The position numbers were made by a program, and so were the translations under genes. 64,000 nt of DNA from Thauera humireducens. GTDB taxonomy: Bacteria > Pseudomonadota > Gammaproteobacteria > Burkholderiales > Rhodocyclaceae. Where the stretch lies: assembly GCF_001051995.2 (NCBI RefSeq), contig NZ_CP014646.1, positions 2,790,001 through 2,854,000 on the forward strand, in the 5' to 3' direction. The notes beneath the pieces are model-generated. The model made no database searches. It saw only the letters and a list, made by a program, of their open reading frames with translations, and was not told the origin of the DNA. Of the stretch, positions 26,254 to 33,240 are shown piece by piece (the stretch's first letter is position 1; the number at the start of each line of letters is the position of its first letter).

Positions 26254-26801
26254 TCCGGTTTTTCGACATACTGTTTTCCGCACTCGGTTTGTTGCTCGGT
26301 TGGCCAGTGCTGGCGGTGATTGCGCTGATCGGCCTGTGGGACACCGGCTCGCCGCTGTTCTGTCAGCAGCGAGTCGGACGCTTTCAGCAGCCGTTCATGC
26401 TGGTCAAGTTCCGCACGATGCGCCCCGGCACGGCATCGGTGGCCACGCACCTGGCGAGCGCCAGCGCCATCACGCCATTCGGCCGCTTCCTGCGCCGTAC
26501 GAAGCTCGACGAGTTACCTCAGTTGTGGAACGTGCTGAAAGGCGAGATGAGCCTGGTCGGGCCGCGGCCGTGCCTCTTCAACCAGCACGAGTTGATCGAG
26601 GAGCGTGCGCGGCGCGGCGTCTTCGATGCGCGTCCGGGAATTACCGGGCTGGCTCAGGTCAATGAAATCGACATGTCAACACCGAAGTTGCTGGCCGAGA
26701 CGGATGCGCGCATGCTGCGCTCCCTGAACACGGCGGTCTATTTCCGCTACATCCTCCTGACAGTGACCGGCAAGGGGGCCGGCGACCGGGTTCGTTCTTG
26801 A
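26250..26801 (+). CDS. initiating sugar (phosphoglycosyl) transferase, WreU/PglC-like
   Basis: 183-residue monotopic bacterial sugar transferase (PF02397 type) that moves a sugar-1-phosphate from a UDP-sugar to undecaprenyl phosphate, the first membrane step of polymer synthesis. N-terminal re-entrant helix IRFFDILFSALGLLLGWPVL, then FVKFRTM-like LVKFRTMRPG, the catalytic region LRRTKLDELPQLWNVLKGEM with the D-E pair, SLVGPRPCL and RPGITGLAQVN. The short length without extra N-terminal helices matches PglC/WreU rather than WcaJ/WbaP. Its probable substrate is the D-6-deoxy-HexNAc made by its two neighbours. Confidence 0.88.
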   Translation: MIRFFDILFSALGLLLGWPVLAVIALIGLWDTGSPLFCQQRVGRFQQPFMLVKFRTMRPGTASVATHLASASAITPFGRFLRRTKLDELPQLWNVLKGEMSLVGPRPCLFNQHELIEERARRGVFDARPGITGLAQVNEIDMSTPKLLAETDARMLRSLNTAVYFRYILLTVTGKGAGDRVRS

Positions 26802-26817
26802 GACCCTCACGTTCTTC

Positions 26818-28653
26818 ATGATCACTCGCCACGCGCGATCGACGCTCGTTTTTCTCTTCGACCTGCTGGCTGCCATCGCTGCGTGGCTCGGAGGTTTCCT
26901 GCTGCGCTTCAACTTGGAATGGCCGGTGCATTACGAGAGCAAGCTGCTGGTGGCTGGCGCGATGCTCTTGTTCATACATGCCATCGGATGCAGGGTCGCG
27001 GGCCTATACCGCGGCATGTGGGTTTTCGCCAGCCTGCCCGACCTGAAGCGGGTCCTGAAAGCGGTAGCCCTCTCCGCGCTCGCGCTGACCATTCTGATCG
27101 CACTCGACCGCGGCACCCCCGCGCTACCGCGGTCGATGATCGTGCTTTACCCGATGCTGTTATTGATGATCATGGGCGGCGGGCGCGCGGCCTGGCGCAT
27201 GTGGAAGGAGCACCGCCTGTACGGCGATCTGGTTGCGGCAGGCAAGCCGGTGATTGTGGTCGGCGCAGGCAGTGGCGGGGCCATGCTGGTTCGGGAGCTC
27301 GAGCGAAGCCCCGATTGGCGCGTCGTGGCGATGGTCGATGACAATCGCGACAAGTGGGGTCTTGAACTGAATGGTCACCCCGTCGCGGGTGGCATCCACA
27401 CTCTACCGGCCGTGCTCAAGGAGTACCGCGCTAATCACGTCATTCTCGCAATGCCGTCAGCGGCGTCGGACGCCCTGAAGCATGCGACCGATCTCGCGGT
27501 ACGGGCGGGTGCGCATGTGTTCACCGTGCCGGGGATCGAGGACCTCATGAACGGCAAGGTGGCGATCAACGCCATGCGTCCGGTCGATATTGAGGACTTG
27601 CTGGGCCGGGACCCTGTGCACATCGACACCGCACACGTCCACCACATGATTACCGGCAAGACCGTGCTGATCACCGGCGCCGGCGGTTCAATCGGCAGCG
27701 AACTCTGTCGCCAGCTCGCCCGCTTCGCACCGGCGCGGCTGGTGCTGGTGGAGACGAGCGAGTTCGCGCTGTACAACATCGAGCAGTGGTTCCGCATCCA
27801 CAAGCCCGAAACGCAGATCGTGCCGCTGGCCGGTGACGTGAAGGACGCGGCGCGACTCGAGGAGATCTTCGCCAACTGGAAGCCGCAACTGGTCTTCCAC
27901 GCCGCCGCCTACAAGCACGTGCCGCTCATGGAGGTCGGCAACGCCTGGCAGGCAGTGCGCAACAACGTGCTCGGCACGCTGCTGGTGGCAGCGCACGCGC
28001 AGCGCCACGGCGCCGAGCGCTTCGTGCTGATCTCCACCGACAAGGCGGTGAACCCCACCAACGTGATGGGCGCCACCAAACGCCTCGCCGAGATGGCCTG
28101 CGAGGCACTGCACAGTTCGGGCAAGGGCGGCACGCAGATGGAGATGGTGCGCTTCGGCAACGTTCTGGGCAGCACCGGAAGCGTGATCCCCAAGTTCGCC
28201 GAACAGATCGCCCGCGGCGGGCCGGTGACGGTGACCCACCCGGAAATCAACCGCTACTTCATGTCCATCCCCGAGGCAGCGCAGCTGGTACTACAGGCTG
28301 CGGCCATGGGCCATGGCGGCGAGATCTTCGTGCTTGACATGGGCGAGCCGGTGAAGATCGTCGACCTCGCGCGCAACATGATCCGGCTGTCGGGCTATAC
28401 GGAAGACGAGATCCGCATCGAGTTCACCGGGCTACGGCCGGGCGAGAAGCTGTACGAGGAGTTGCTGGCGGATGCGGAGGAAACGCGCGAGACACCGCAC
28501 CCCAAGCTGCGCATCGCGCGCTCGCGTCCGGTGGCCGAGACCTTCCTGGACGAGTTGGGCACCTGGCTGTCGCAGACGGGGCCGGTGAGCGATGATGAGG
28601 TGCGCGAGGGTCTGAAGCGCTGGGTGCCGGAGTATGAACCCGCGAGGCATTGA
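26818..28653 (+). CDS. membrane-bound UDP-GlcNAc 4,6-dehydratase (WbpM/CapD/PglF family)
   Basis: 611 residues. The N-terminal part has about four transmembrane segments (residues 10-110), then a CoA-binding-like Rossmann domain (VIVVGAGSGGAMLVREL), then the catalytic SDR domain with ITGAGGSIGSELCRQLARF, FHAAAYKHVPLMEVGNAWQA, ISTDKAVNPTNVMGATKRLAE (M-G-A-T-K as MxxxK pair), RFGNVLGSTGSVIPKF and GLRPGEKLYEELL. Makes UDP-4-keto-6-deoxy-D-GlcNAc, the precursor for UDP-D-FucNAc/QuiNAc. Length is close to WbpM (about 665) and PglF (about 590). Last gene of the O-antigen run, 16 bases after the initiating transferase. Confidence 0.92.
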   Translation: MITRHARSTLVFLFDLLAAIAAWLGGFLLRFNLEWPVHYESKLLVAGAMLLFIHAIGCRVAGLYRGMWVFASLPDLKRVLKAVALSALALTILIALDRGTPALPRSMIVLYPMLLLMIMGGGRAAWRMWKEHRLYGDLVAAGKPVIVVGAGSGGAMLVRELERSPDWRVVAMVDDNRDKWGLELNGHPVAGGIHTLPAVLKEYRANHVILAMPSAASDALKHATDLAVRAGAHVFTVPGIEDLMNGKVAINAMRPVDIEDLLGRDPVHIDTAHVHHMITGKTVLITGAGGSIGSELCRQLARFAPARLVLVETSEFALYNIEQWFRIHKPETQIVPLAGDVKDAARLEEIFANWKPQLVFHAAAYKHVPLMEVGNAWQAVRNNVLGTLLVAAHAQRHGAERFVLISTDKAVNPTNVMGATKRLAEMACEALHSSGKGGTQMEMVRFGNVLGSTGSVIPKFAEQIARGGPVTVTHPEINRYFMSIPEAAQLVLQAAAMGHGGEIFVLDMGEPVKIVDLARNMIRLSGYTEDEIRIEFTGLRPGEKLYEELLADAEETRETPHPKLRIARSRPVAETFLDELGTWLSQTGPVSDDEVREGLKRWVPEYEPARH

Positions 28654-28701
28654 GACGACGCGGTCGCAAGCAGGAACAGTGCTACACCGGCCGACGTGCC
28701 C

Positions 28702-28707
28702 TACAAT
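28702..28707 (+). promoter_or_regulatory. candidate -10 element before the MNT/HEPN pair
   Basis: TACAAT at 28702-28707 in the 90-base gap after the WbpM-like gene. The -35 position reads GTGCTA and is poor. The start of the next gene is 37 bases downstream. Confidence 0.35.
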
Positions 28708-28743
28708 ACCCTTGTTTCTCATTAGGCAACATTCGTTTCTTTT

Positions 28744-29334
28744 TTGAAAACATACGCCCCCGCCTCCGACCTGCTCTTCCCAAACCAGTACCGGCGCAAG
28801 GTGTTGGGACTGTTGCTCATGCGGCCCGACCAGCAGATTCATTTACGCGAGCTTGCAAGGATGATCGGGGCCGCACCGGGAACACTGAAGAAGGAGCTGG
28901 ATGCGCTTTGCGAAGCGGATTTGCTGCGTGCCGAGCGCACCGGCAACCAAGTGCGGTTCTGTGCAAACACCGAACATCCCGTATTCCCCGAGTTGCAGGC
29001 CTTGATCAGAAAGACGATAGGTCTTGCCGACACCCTGAGGCTGAGCTTGGCCCCGCTCGCCGACCGGATCGACGCAGCCTTCATCTTCGGCTCCATGGCC
29101 AGCGGAACTGAAAACGCCAGTAGCGACATCGACCTCATGGTGGTCGGCAATGCCAGCTTCGCCGAAATCGTCGATGCGACCTACGAGGCACAACTCGCGC
29201 TAGGGCGCGAGATCAATCCCAAGGTGATGAGCACGCGCGAGTGGCAGACGAAGAAGGCCGAGCGCAACGCCTTCCTTCAGGACGTGCTGCACAAGCCCCG
29301 GATCATGCTGATCGGAAACGCCGATGCCCTCTGA
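28744..29334 (+). CDS. winged-helix/MNT-type nucleotidyltransferase, antitoxin of an MNT-HEPN pair
   Basis: 196 residues. Residues about 10-75 are an ArsR-like winged helix (YRRKVLGLLLMRPDQQIHLRELARM, then LKKELDALCEADLLRAERTG). Residues about 105-180 are a minimal nucleotidyltransferase with GSMASG (116-121) and D-I-D at 128-130, the GSx10DxD-type active site. In MntA/HepT systems such enzymes AMPylate and silence the HEPN toxin; the fused winged helix suggests autoregulation. A TTG at 28744 is the only start that keeps the winged helix whole; there is no clear ribosome-binding site. Overlaps the HEPN gene by 11 bases. Confidence 0.75.
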   Translation: MKTYAPASDLLFPNQYRRKVLGLLLMRPDQQIHLRELARMIGAAPGTLKKELDALCEADLLRAERTGNQVRFCANTEHPVFPELQALIRKTIGLADTLRLSLAPLADRIDAAFIFGSMASGTENASSDIDLMVVGNASFAEIVDATYEAQLALGREINPKVMSTREWQTKKAERNAFLQDVLHKPRIMLIGNADAL

Positions 29335-29767
29335 CGCTGCTCTCGAAAACCTCGCCCGCATCGGTCAGCTGGACAAGGTGCCGTTCTCGCAGGATCTGAT
29401 GACCAGGATGCTGGCGACCGCACGAAGCAGACTGACTGATGCCCAACGCAACGAGAACAGCACGGAGACCCGCTTCGACTGCGCTTACACTGCGATTCGT
29501 GCGATCGCGGACGCAGCATTGCTGGCGCACGGTTACCGGACCTCTACGAGCAAGCCCGGACACCACCAGACGACGATTCAGTGCTTGACGCACACGCTCG
29601 GCGTGAGCGTTGGCATCGTGCGGGTACTCGATGCGCTCAGGAAACAGCGAAACCTCAGCGACTACGATGGCGAATCGATCACCGAACAAGCCCTGACGGA
29701 GTGCATCGATCAAGCATTGCGCCTGCAGGAGCTCGCTGTGGCGAAGCTCCCTGGTGCTGGGACGTGA
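29324..29767 (+). CDS. HEPN-domain protein, putative toxin of the MNT-HEPN pair
   Basis: 147-residue all-helical protein of the HEPN type (higher eukaryotes and prokaryotes nucleotide-binding), which in TA systems is an RNase. The conserved end-of-helix element is R-K-Q-R-N-L-S-D-Y at about 106-114. The R-N and the downstream Y fit many MNT-linked HEPN proteins, but the catalytic His of R-x4-6-H is not in its usual place, so nuclease activity is uncertain. An early FDCAYTAIRAIADAALLAHG helix is also typical. Starts inside the end of the nucleotidyltransferase gene, implying coupled translation. Confidence 0.72.
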   Translation: MPSDAALENLARIGQLDKVPFSQDLMTRMLATARSRLTDAQRNENSTETRFDCAYTAIRAIADAALLAHGYRTSTSKPGHHQTTIQCLTHTLGVSVGIVRVLDALRKQRNLSDYDGESITEQALTECIDQALRLQELAVAKLPGAGT

Positions 29768-29845
29768 CTCGAAGGTAAAAATGATGCACTTCGACAACGT
29801 ACTCTTGAGGAAGCCCGGGGACCGCCCCCGATTTGCCCCTGCGCC

Positions 29846-29879
29846 TTGCTAAAGACTTTAAAAAGACTATATTCAGTCT
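29846..29879 (+). promoter_or_regulatory. promoter with overlapping operator of the Phd/ParE-type pair
   Basis: TTGCTA (29846-29851) and TATATT (29868-29873) are spaced by 16 bases. An inverted repeat AGACT (29864-29868) / AGTCT (29875-29879) brackets the -10 element, the expected place for an antitoxin operator. A further AAAGACT copy lies at 29851-29857. Autorepression by the antitoxin-toxin complex is inferred from family behaviour. Confidence 0.6.
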
Positions 29880-29903
29880 CATCTAATCGCCCGGATGGCA
29901 GCC

Positions 29904-30182
29904 ATGCGCTACTCGACGCAAGTCAAACCGATCAGCTACCTCAAGGCCCATGCGGCCGAGGTGCTGGTTCAACTAGCCGAATGCCGGGAGCCCTTGGTGA
30001 TCACCCAGAACGGTGAAGCCAAGGCGGTATTGCAGGACGTGGCAACGTTCGAGGAAACGCAAGAGACCTTGGCCCTTCTGAAGCTCTTGGCGCTGGGCAA
30101 CCAGGAGGTCACGGCAGGCAAGGTCAGACCAGCGACCGAGGTCATTTCCCGCCTGCGCTCGAAGCGAGCCAGCGCGGAGTGA
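29904..30182 (+). CDS. type II antitoxin, Phd/YefM family
   Basis: 92-residue antitoxin; the ATG at 29904 (MRYSTQVKPISYLKAHAAEV) gives the usual Phd start, with an upstream ATG at 29895 as alternative. The Phd/YefM DNA-binding fold is seen in S-Y-L-K-A-H-A-A-E and PLVITQNGEAKAVLQDV. The tail EETQETLALLKLLALGNQEV is the toxin-neutralising region, ending with a basic stretch. The gene is preceded by a promoter with an overlapping palindrome and its stop overlaps the toxin start (GTGA). DNA-binding repressor plus toxin inhibitor. Confidence 0.88.
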   Translation: MRYSTQVKPISYLKAHAAEVLVQLAECREPLVITQNGEAKAVLQDVATFEETQETLALLKLLALGNQEVTAGKVRPATEVISRLRSKRASAE

Positions 30183-30532
30183 GGGAGTCGTCCTCCACGT
30201 TCGAGGTTTTGCTCACCGAAGGCGCCGAGCAGGACCTCGAGTCGATCTACGACTACATCGCCCAGTTCGACTGTGCAGCGAGCGCTGACTACGTACTCGA
30301 CCAGCTTGGCAGCGTCATCGAAAGCTTGACGAAGTTTCCAGAGCGCGGCAGCTATCCCAAGGAGTTGCTCGCGCTCGGCATCAAGGAGTACCGACAGACC
30401 TCGTTCAAGCCGTACCGGGTGATCTACCGCGTCATAGGCAGGCAGGTGGTGGTCTACGTGATCGCCGATGGTCGGCGCGACATGCAGACGGTGCTTACGC
30501 GAAGACTGCTCAGGGGCGGCGAGCTGCGCTGA
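30179..30532 (+). CDS. type II toxin, RelE/ParE family
   Basis: 117-residue ParE-like toxin. Starts with GTG at 30179, overlapping the antitoxin stop by 4 bases. The RelE/ParE fold is visible as FEVLLTEGAEQDLESIYDYIA, DYVLDQLGSVIESLTKFPERGSYPKEL, then YRQTSFKPYRVIYRVIGRQVVVYVIADGRRDMQTVL. The late R-x-I-Y-R and D-G-R-R-D elements match ParE members rather than mRNA-cutting RelE (no HxxR/Y catalytic set). ParE toxins poison DNA gyrase. Its partner is the Phd-type gene just upstream. Confidence 0.9.
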   Translation: MRESSSTFEVLLTEGAEQDLESIYDYIAQFDCAASADYVLDQLGSVIESLTKFPERGSYPKELLALGIKEYRQTSFKPYRVIYRVIGRQVVVYVIADGRRDMQTVLTRRLLRGGELR

Positions 30533-30577
30533 AGCGCAGCTGAAAAGCCATCTGCTCGAAACCAGGAATATGACCTC

Positions 30578-31459
30578 ATGACCCGCAAAGGCATCATCCT
30601 CGCCGGCGGCTCCGGCACCCGGCTCCACCCGGCCACGCTGGCCATCAGCAAGCAGTTGCTGCCGGTGTTCGACAAGCCGATGATCTACTACCCGCTCAGC
30701 ACCCTGATGCTGGCGGGTATCCGGGACATCCTCATCATCTCCACGCCGCAGGACACGCCGCGCTTCCAGCAGTTGCTGGGGGACGGCGCGCAATGGGGCT
30801 TGTCGCTGCAGTACGCCGTACAAGCCTCGCCGGACGGCCTGGCGCAGGCCTTCCTGATCGGCGAATCCTTCCTGGCGGGCGGCGACTGTGCGCTGGTGCT
30901 CGGGGACAACATCTTCTACGGCCACGACCTGCATCGCCTGCTCGACAGCGCGATGGCCCAGCGGGACGGCGCCACCGTGTTCGCGTATCACGTTCAGGAC
31001 GCCGAGCGCTATGGCGTTCTCGAGTTCGATGCGCGGGACCGCGTACTGTCGATCGAGGAAAAGCCGGCCCAGCCGAAATCAAACTATGCGGTAACGGGGC
31101 TCTACTTCTACGACGGCTCGGTGGTCGATCGCGCAAAGCGCCTGCGCCCCTCGGCACGGGGCGAACTGGAGATCACCGACCTCAACCGTCTTTATCTGGA
31201 CGACGGCGCGCTGCAGGTCGAGATCATGGGGCGCGGCTACGCGTGGCTGGATACCGGAACGCATGAATCCCTGCTCGACGCGAGCCAGTTCATCGCCACG
31301 CTGGAACGCCGCCAAGGGCTCAAGGTGGCCTGCCCGGAAGAGCTCGCCTACCGCCAGGGCTGGATCGACGCAACGCAGCTCGAACGCCTGGCCCTGCCTC
31401 TGGCCAGGAACGGCTACGGCCAATACCTGCTCCGTCTGCTGACCGAGCGGCCCTACTGA
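30578..31459 (+). CDS. rmlA: glucose-1-phosphate thymidylyltransferase RmlA
   Basis: 293-residue nucleotidyltransferase making dTDP-glucose from Glc-1-P and dTTP, first step of dTDP-L-rhamnose synthesis. The nucleotide-binding loop [16 protein letters not shown], then [53 protein letters not shown] and [17 protein letters not shown] are textbook RmlA segments. Length is standard (about 290). The ATG at 30578 lies 45 bases after the TA operon. Its stop shares one base with rmlC. RmlB and RmlD genes are absent nearby and must be elsewhere. Confidence 0.96.
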   Translation: MTRKGIILAGGSGTRLHPATLAISKQLLPVFDKPMIYYPLSTLMLAGIRDILIISTPQDTPRFQQLLGDGAQWGLSLQYAVQASPDGLAQAFLIGESFLAGGDCALVLGDNIFYGHDLHRLLDSAMAQRDGATVFAYHVQDAERYGVLEFDARDRVLSIEEKPAQPKSNYAVTGLYFYDGSVVDRAKRLRPSARGELEITDLNRLYLDDGALQVEIMGRGYAWLDTGTHESLLDASQFIATLERRQGLKVACPEELAYRQGWIDATQLERLALPLARNGYGQYLLRLLTERPY

Positions 31460-32007
31460 TGCAGGCCACACGACTCGCGATCCCGGATGTGATCCTGCTC
31501 GAACCCAGGGTATTCGGCGACGATCGCGGCTTCTTCATGGAGACCTTCAACCATCGCGACTTCGAGGCCGCCACCGGCTTGCATCCCGACTTCGTGCAGG
31601 ACAACCATTCACGCTCGCAGCGAGGCGTGCTGCGCGGCCTGCACTACCAGATCCGGCAGCCGCAGGGGAAGCTGGTACGGGTCGTGGGCGGTGAGATCTT
31701 CGATGTGGCCGTCGATCTGCGGCGGCGTTCCCCAACATTCGGCCGCTGGCTGGGCTGTGTGCTTTCTGCGGACAACAAGCGGCAAATGTGGATCCCCGAG
31801 GGCTTCGCGCACGGCTTTCTCGTGCTCAGCGAATCCGCCGACGTGCTCTACAAGGCAACGGACTACTACGCCCCGGCGCATGAACGCTGCCTGGCGTGGA
31901 ACGACCCGAGCGTCGGCATCGAGTGGCCACTGGAAGGCATCCAGCCCCTGCTGTCCGCCAAGGATCAAGGCGGCCTTCCATTGGCCGACTGCGACACCTT
32001 CGACTGA
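31459..32007 (+). CDS. rmlC: dTDP-4-dehydrorhamnose 3,5-epimerase RmlC
   Basis: 182-residue cupin epimerase that inverts C3 and C5 of dTDP-4-keto-6-deoxy-glucose. FFMETFNHRDFEAATGL, FVQDNHSRSQRGVLRGLHYQ (catalytic His in the HYQ segment), KLVRVVGGEIFDVAVDLRR, GFAHGFLVLSESADVLYK and Y near DYYAP are the family's conserved segments, and the length is standard. Translationally coupled to rmlA (TGATG). Ends 40 bases before the converging gmhA-hldE gene. Product would feed L-rhamnose synthesis once RmlD acts. Confidence 0.96.
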   Translation: MQATRLAIPDVILLEPRVFGDDRGFFMETFNHRDFEAATGLHPDFVQDNHSRSQRGVLRGLHYQIRQPQGKLVRVVGGEIFDVAVDLRRRSPTFGRWLGCVLSADNKRQMWIPEGFAHGFLVLSESADVLYKATDYYAPAHERCLAWNDPSVGIEWPLEGIQPLLSAKDQGGLPLADCDTFD

Positions 32008-32047
32008 GACCGGCCTGGCGCATTGCCCCGCCGGCCACGCGGAGAGC

Positions 32048-33103
32048 TCAGCCGCCCTCGCGGATCCGCTCGATCAGCCCGGTCGTCGAATGCCCTTCGA
32101 CGAAGCCCAGCACCTTCACCTCACCACCCGCGCGTCGCACGCATTCGCCGCCCGCGATCTGATCCGGTGTGTAGTCTCCGCCCTTGACCAGCAGGTCGGG
32201 GAGCACTGCGCAGATCAGGCGCTCGGGCGTGTCCTCGGCGAAGGGCACGACCCAGTCCACGCAGCCCAGCGCGACCAGCATGCGCAGGCGGTGGGCCAGC
32301 GCATTGACCGGGCGACTGTCGCCCTTGAGGCGGCGCACCGAGTCGTCGTCATTCACCGCGACGATCAGGCGGTCGCCAAGGGCGCGAGCCTGTTCCAGGT
32401 ACTCGATGTGACCGGGATGCAGGATGTCGAAGCAGCCGTTGGTCATCACGACCCGTTCGCCGGCCTGGCGCGCGGCGCGCACGGTCTCGATCGCCTGCGC
32501 CTCGGTCAACACACCCGCGGACGAATCGGTGTTCGCCACCGCGTCGGCAAGGTGGGCATCGACGTGGGCGCACCACATGTGGCCGACCATGATGTGGCAT
32601 TCCTGGATGTGCGCCGTCTCGGCCACGCCGACCGTCACCGCCAGGTCCACCAGTTCGCGCAGCTTGCCGCCATCGCGGCCGAGCAGGCCGACGACCTGCA
32701 CGCCACGCTTCCGCGCCGCTTCGACCGCGGCGATGACGTTGGGACTGTTGCCGCTGGTGGAGATGCCGACCAGCACGTCGCCCGACTGGCCGAGGGCCTC
32801 GACCTGGCGCGCGAAGACGTCGTTGAAGCCGTAGTCGTTGCCGACCGCGGTGAGGATGGAGGTGTCGGTGGTCAGCGCGATGGCCGGCAGGCCGCGACGC
32901 TCGGCGACGAAACGGCCGACCAGTTCGGCAGCGATGTGCTGCGCGTCGGCCGCGCTGCCGCCATTGCCGCACAGCAGGACCTTGTTGCCACGGTTGATCG
33001 CGGCGCTGATGCGTTGCGCCGCAGCCTCGACCGCCGGCTCGATGGCACGCAAAGCGGCGACGGCGGCGAGGTGCTTGTCGATGTAGTCGGAGATGGCGCT
33101 CAT
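32048..33103 (-). CDS. GmhA-HldE(C) fusion: sedoheptulose-7-P isomerase + heptose-1-P adenylyltransferase
   Basis: 351-residue fusion. Residues 1-195 are GmhA: SIS domain with [16 protein letters not shown] (45-60), [10 protein letters not shown] (114-123) and the late E-C-H-x-M-x-x-H pocket (168-175). Residues 215-351 are the HldE C-terminal nucleotidyltransferase (RfaE2): [16 protein letters not shown] (221-236), [23 protein letters not shown] and [14 protein letters not shown]. The two activities are steps 1 and 4 of ADP-D-glycero-D-manno-heptose synthesis. The kinase (HldE-N), GmhB and HldD are not in the window. ATG at 33103 chosen because it begins the SIS domain. Usually these are separate proteins; here a continuous frame joins them. 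Confidence 0.9.
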   Translation of the reverse strand: MSAISDYIDKHLAAVAALRAIEPAVEAAAQRISAAINRGNKVLLCGNGGSAADAQHIAAELVGRFVAERRGLPAIALTTDTSILTAVGNDYGFNDVFARQVEALGQSGDVLVGISTSGNSPNVIAAVEAARKRGVQVVGLLGRDGGKLRELVDLAVTVGVAETAHIQECHIMVGHMWCAHVDAHLADAVANTDSSAGVLTEAQAIETVRAARQAGERVVMTNGCFDILHPGHIEYLEQARALGDRLIVAVNDDDSVRRLKGDSRPVNALAHRLRMLVALGCVDWVVPFAEDTPERLICAVLPDLLVKGGDYTPDQIAGGECVRRAGGEVKVLGFVEGHSTTGLIERIREGG

Positions 33104-33240
33104 GCGGTGTCTCGCAGTTTGCCTTCGCTCGTGGGGAGCGCAGGCGTTCAAGTCGGTCGGGATGCTAGCACGCCGGATTTGCGGAGGCGGCTATCGGGGC
33201 CATTGCTGCGGCCGGCTCAGTGCGCCTGCAGTGTGCGCCC

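Noticed and set aside
12221..28653. Wzx/Wzy-dependent O-antigen synthesis
   Set aside because: No flippase or polymerase-like multi-span protein is present; wzm/wzt are.
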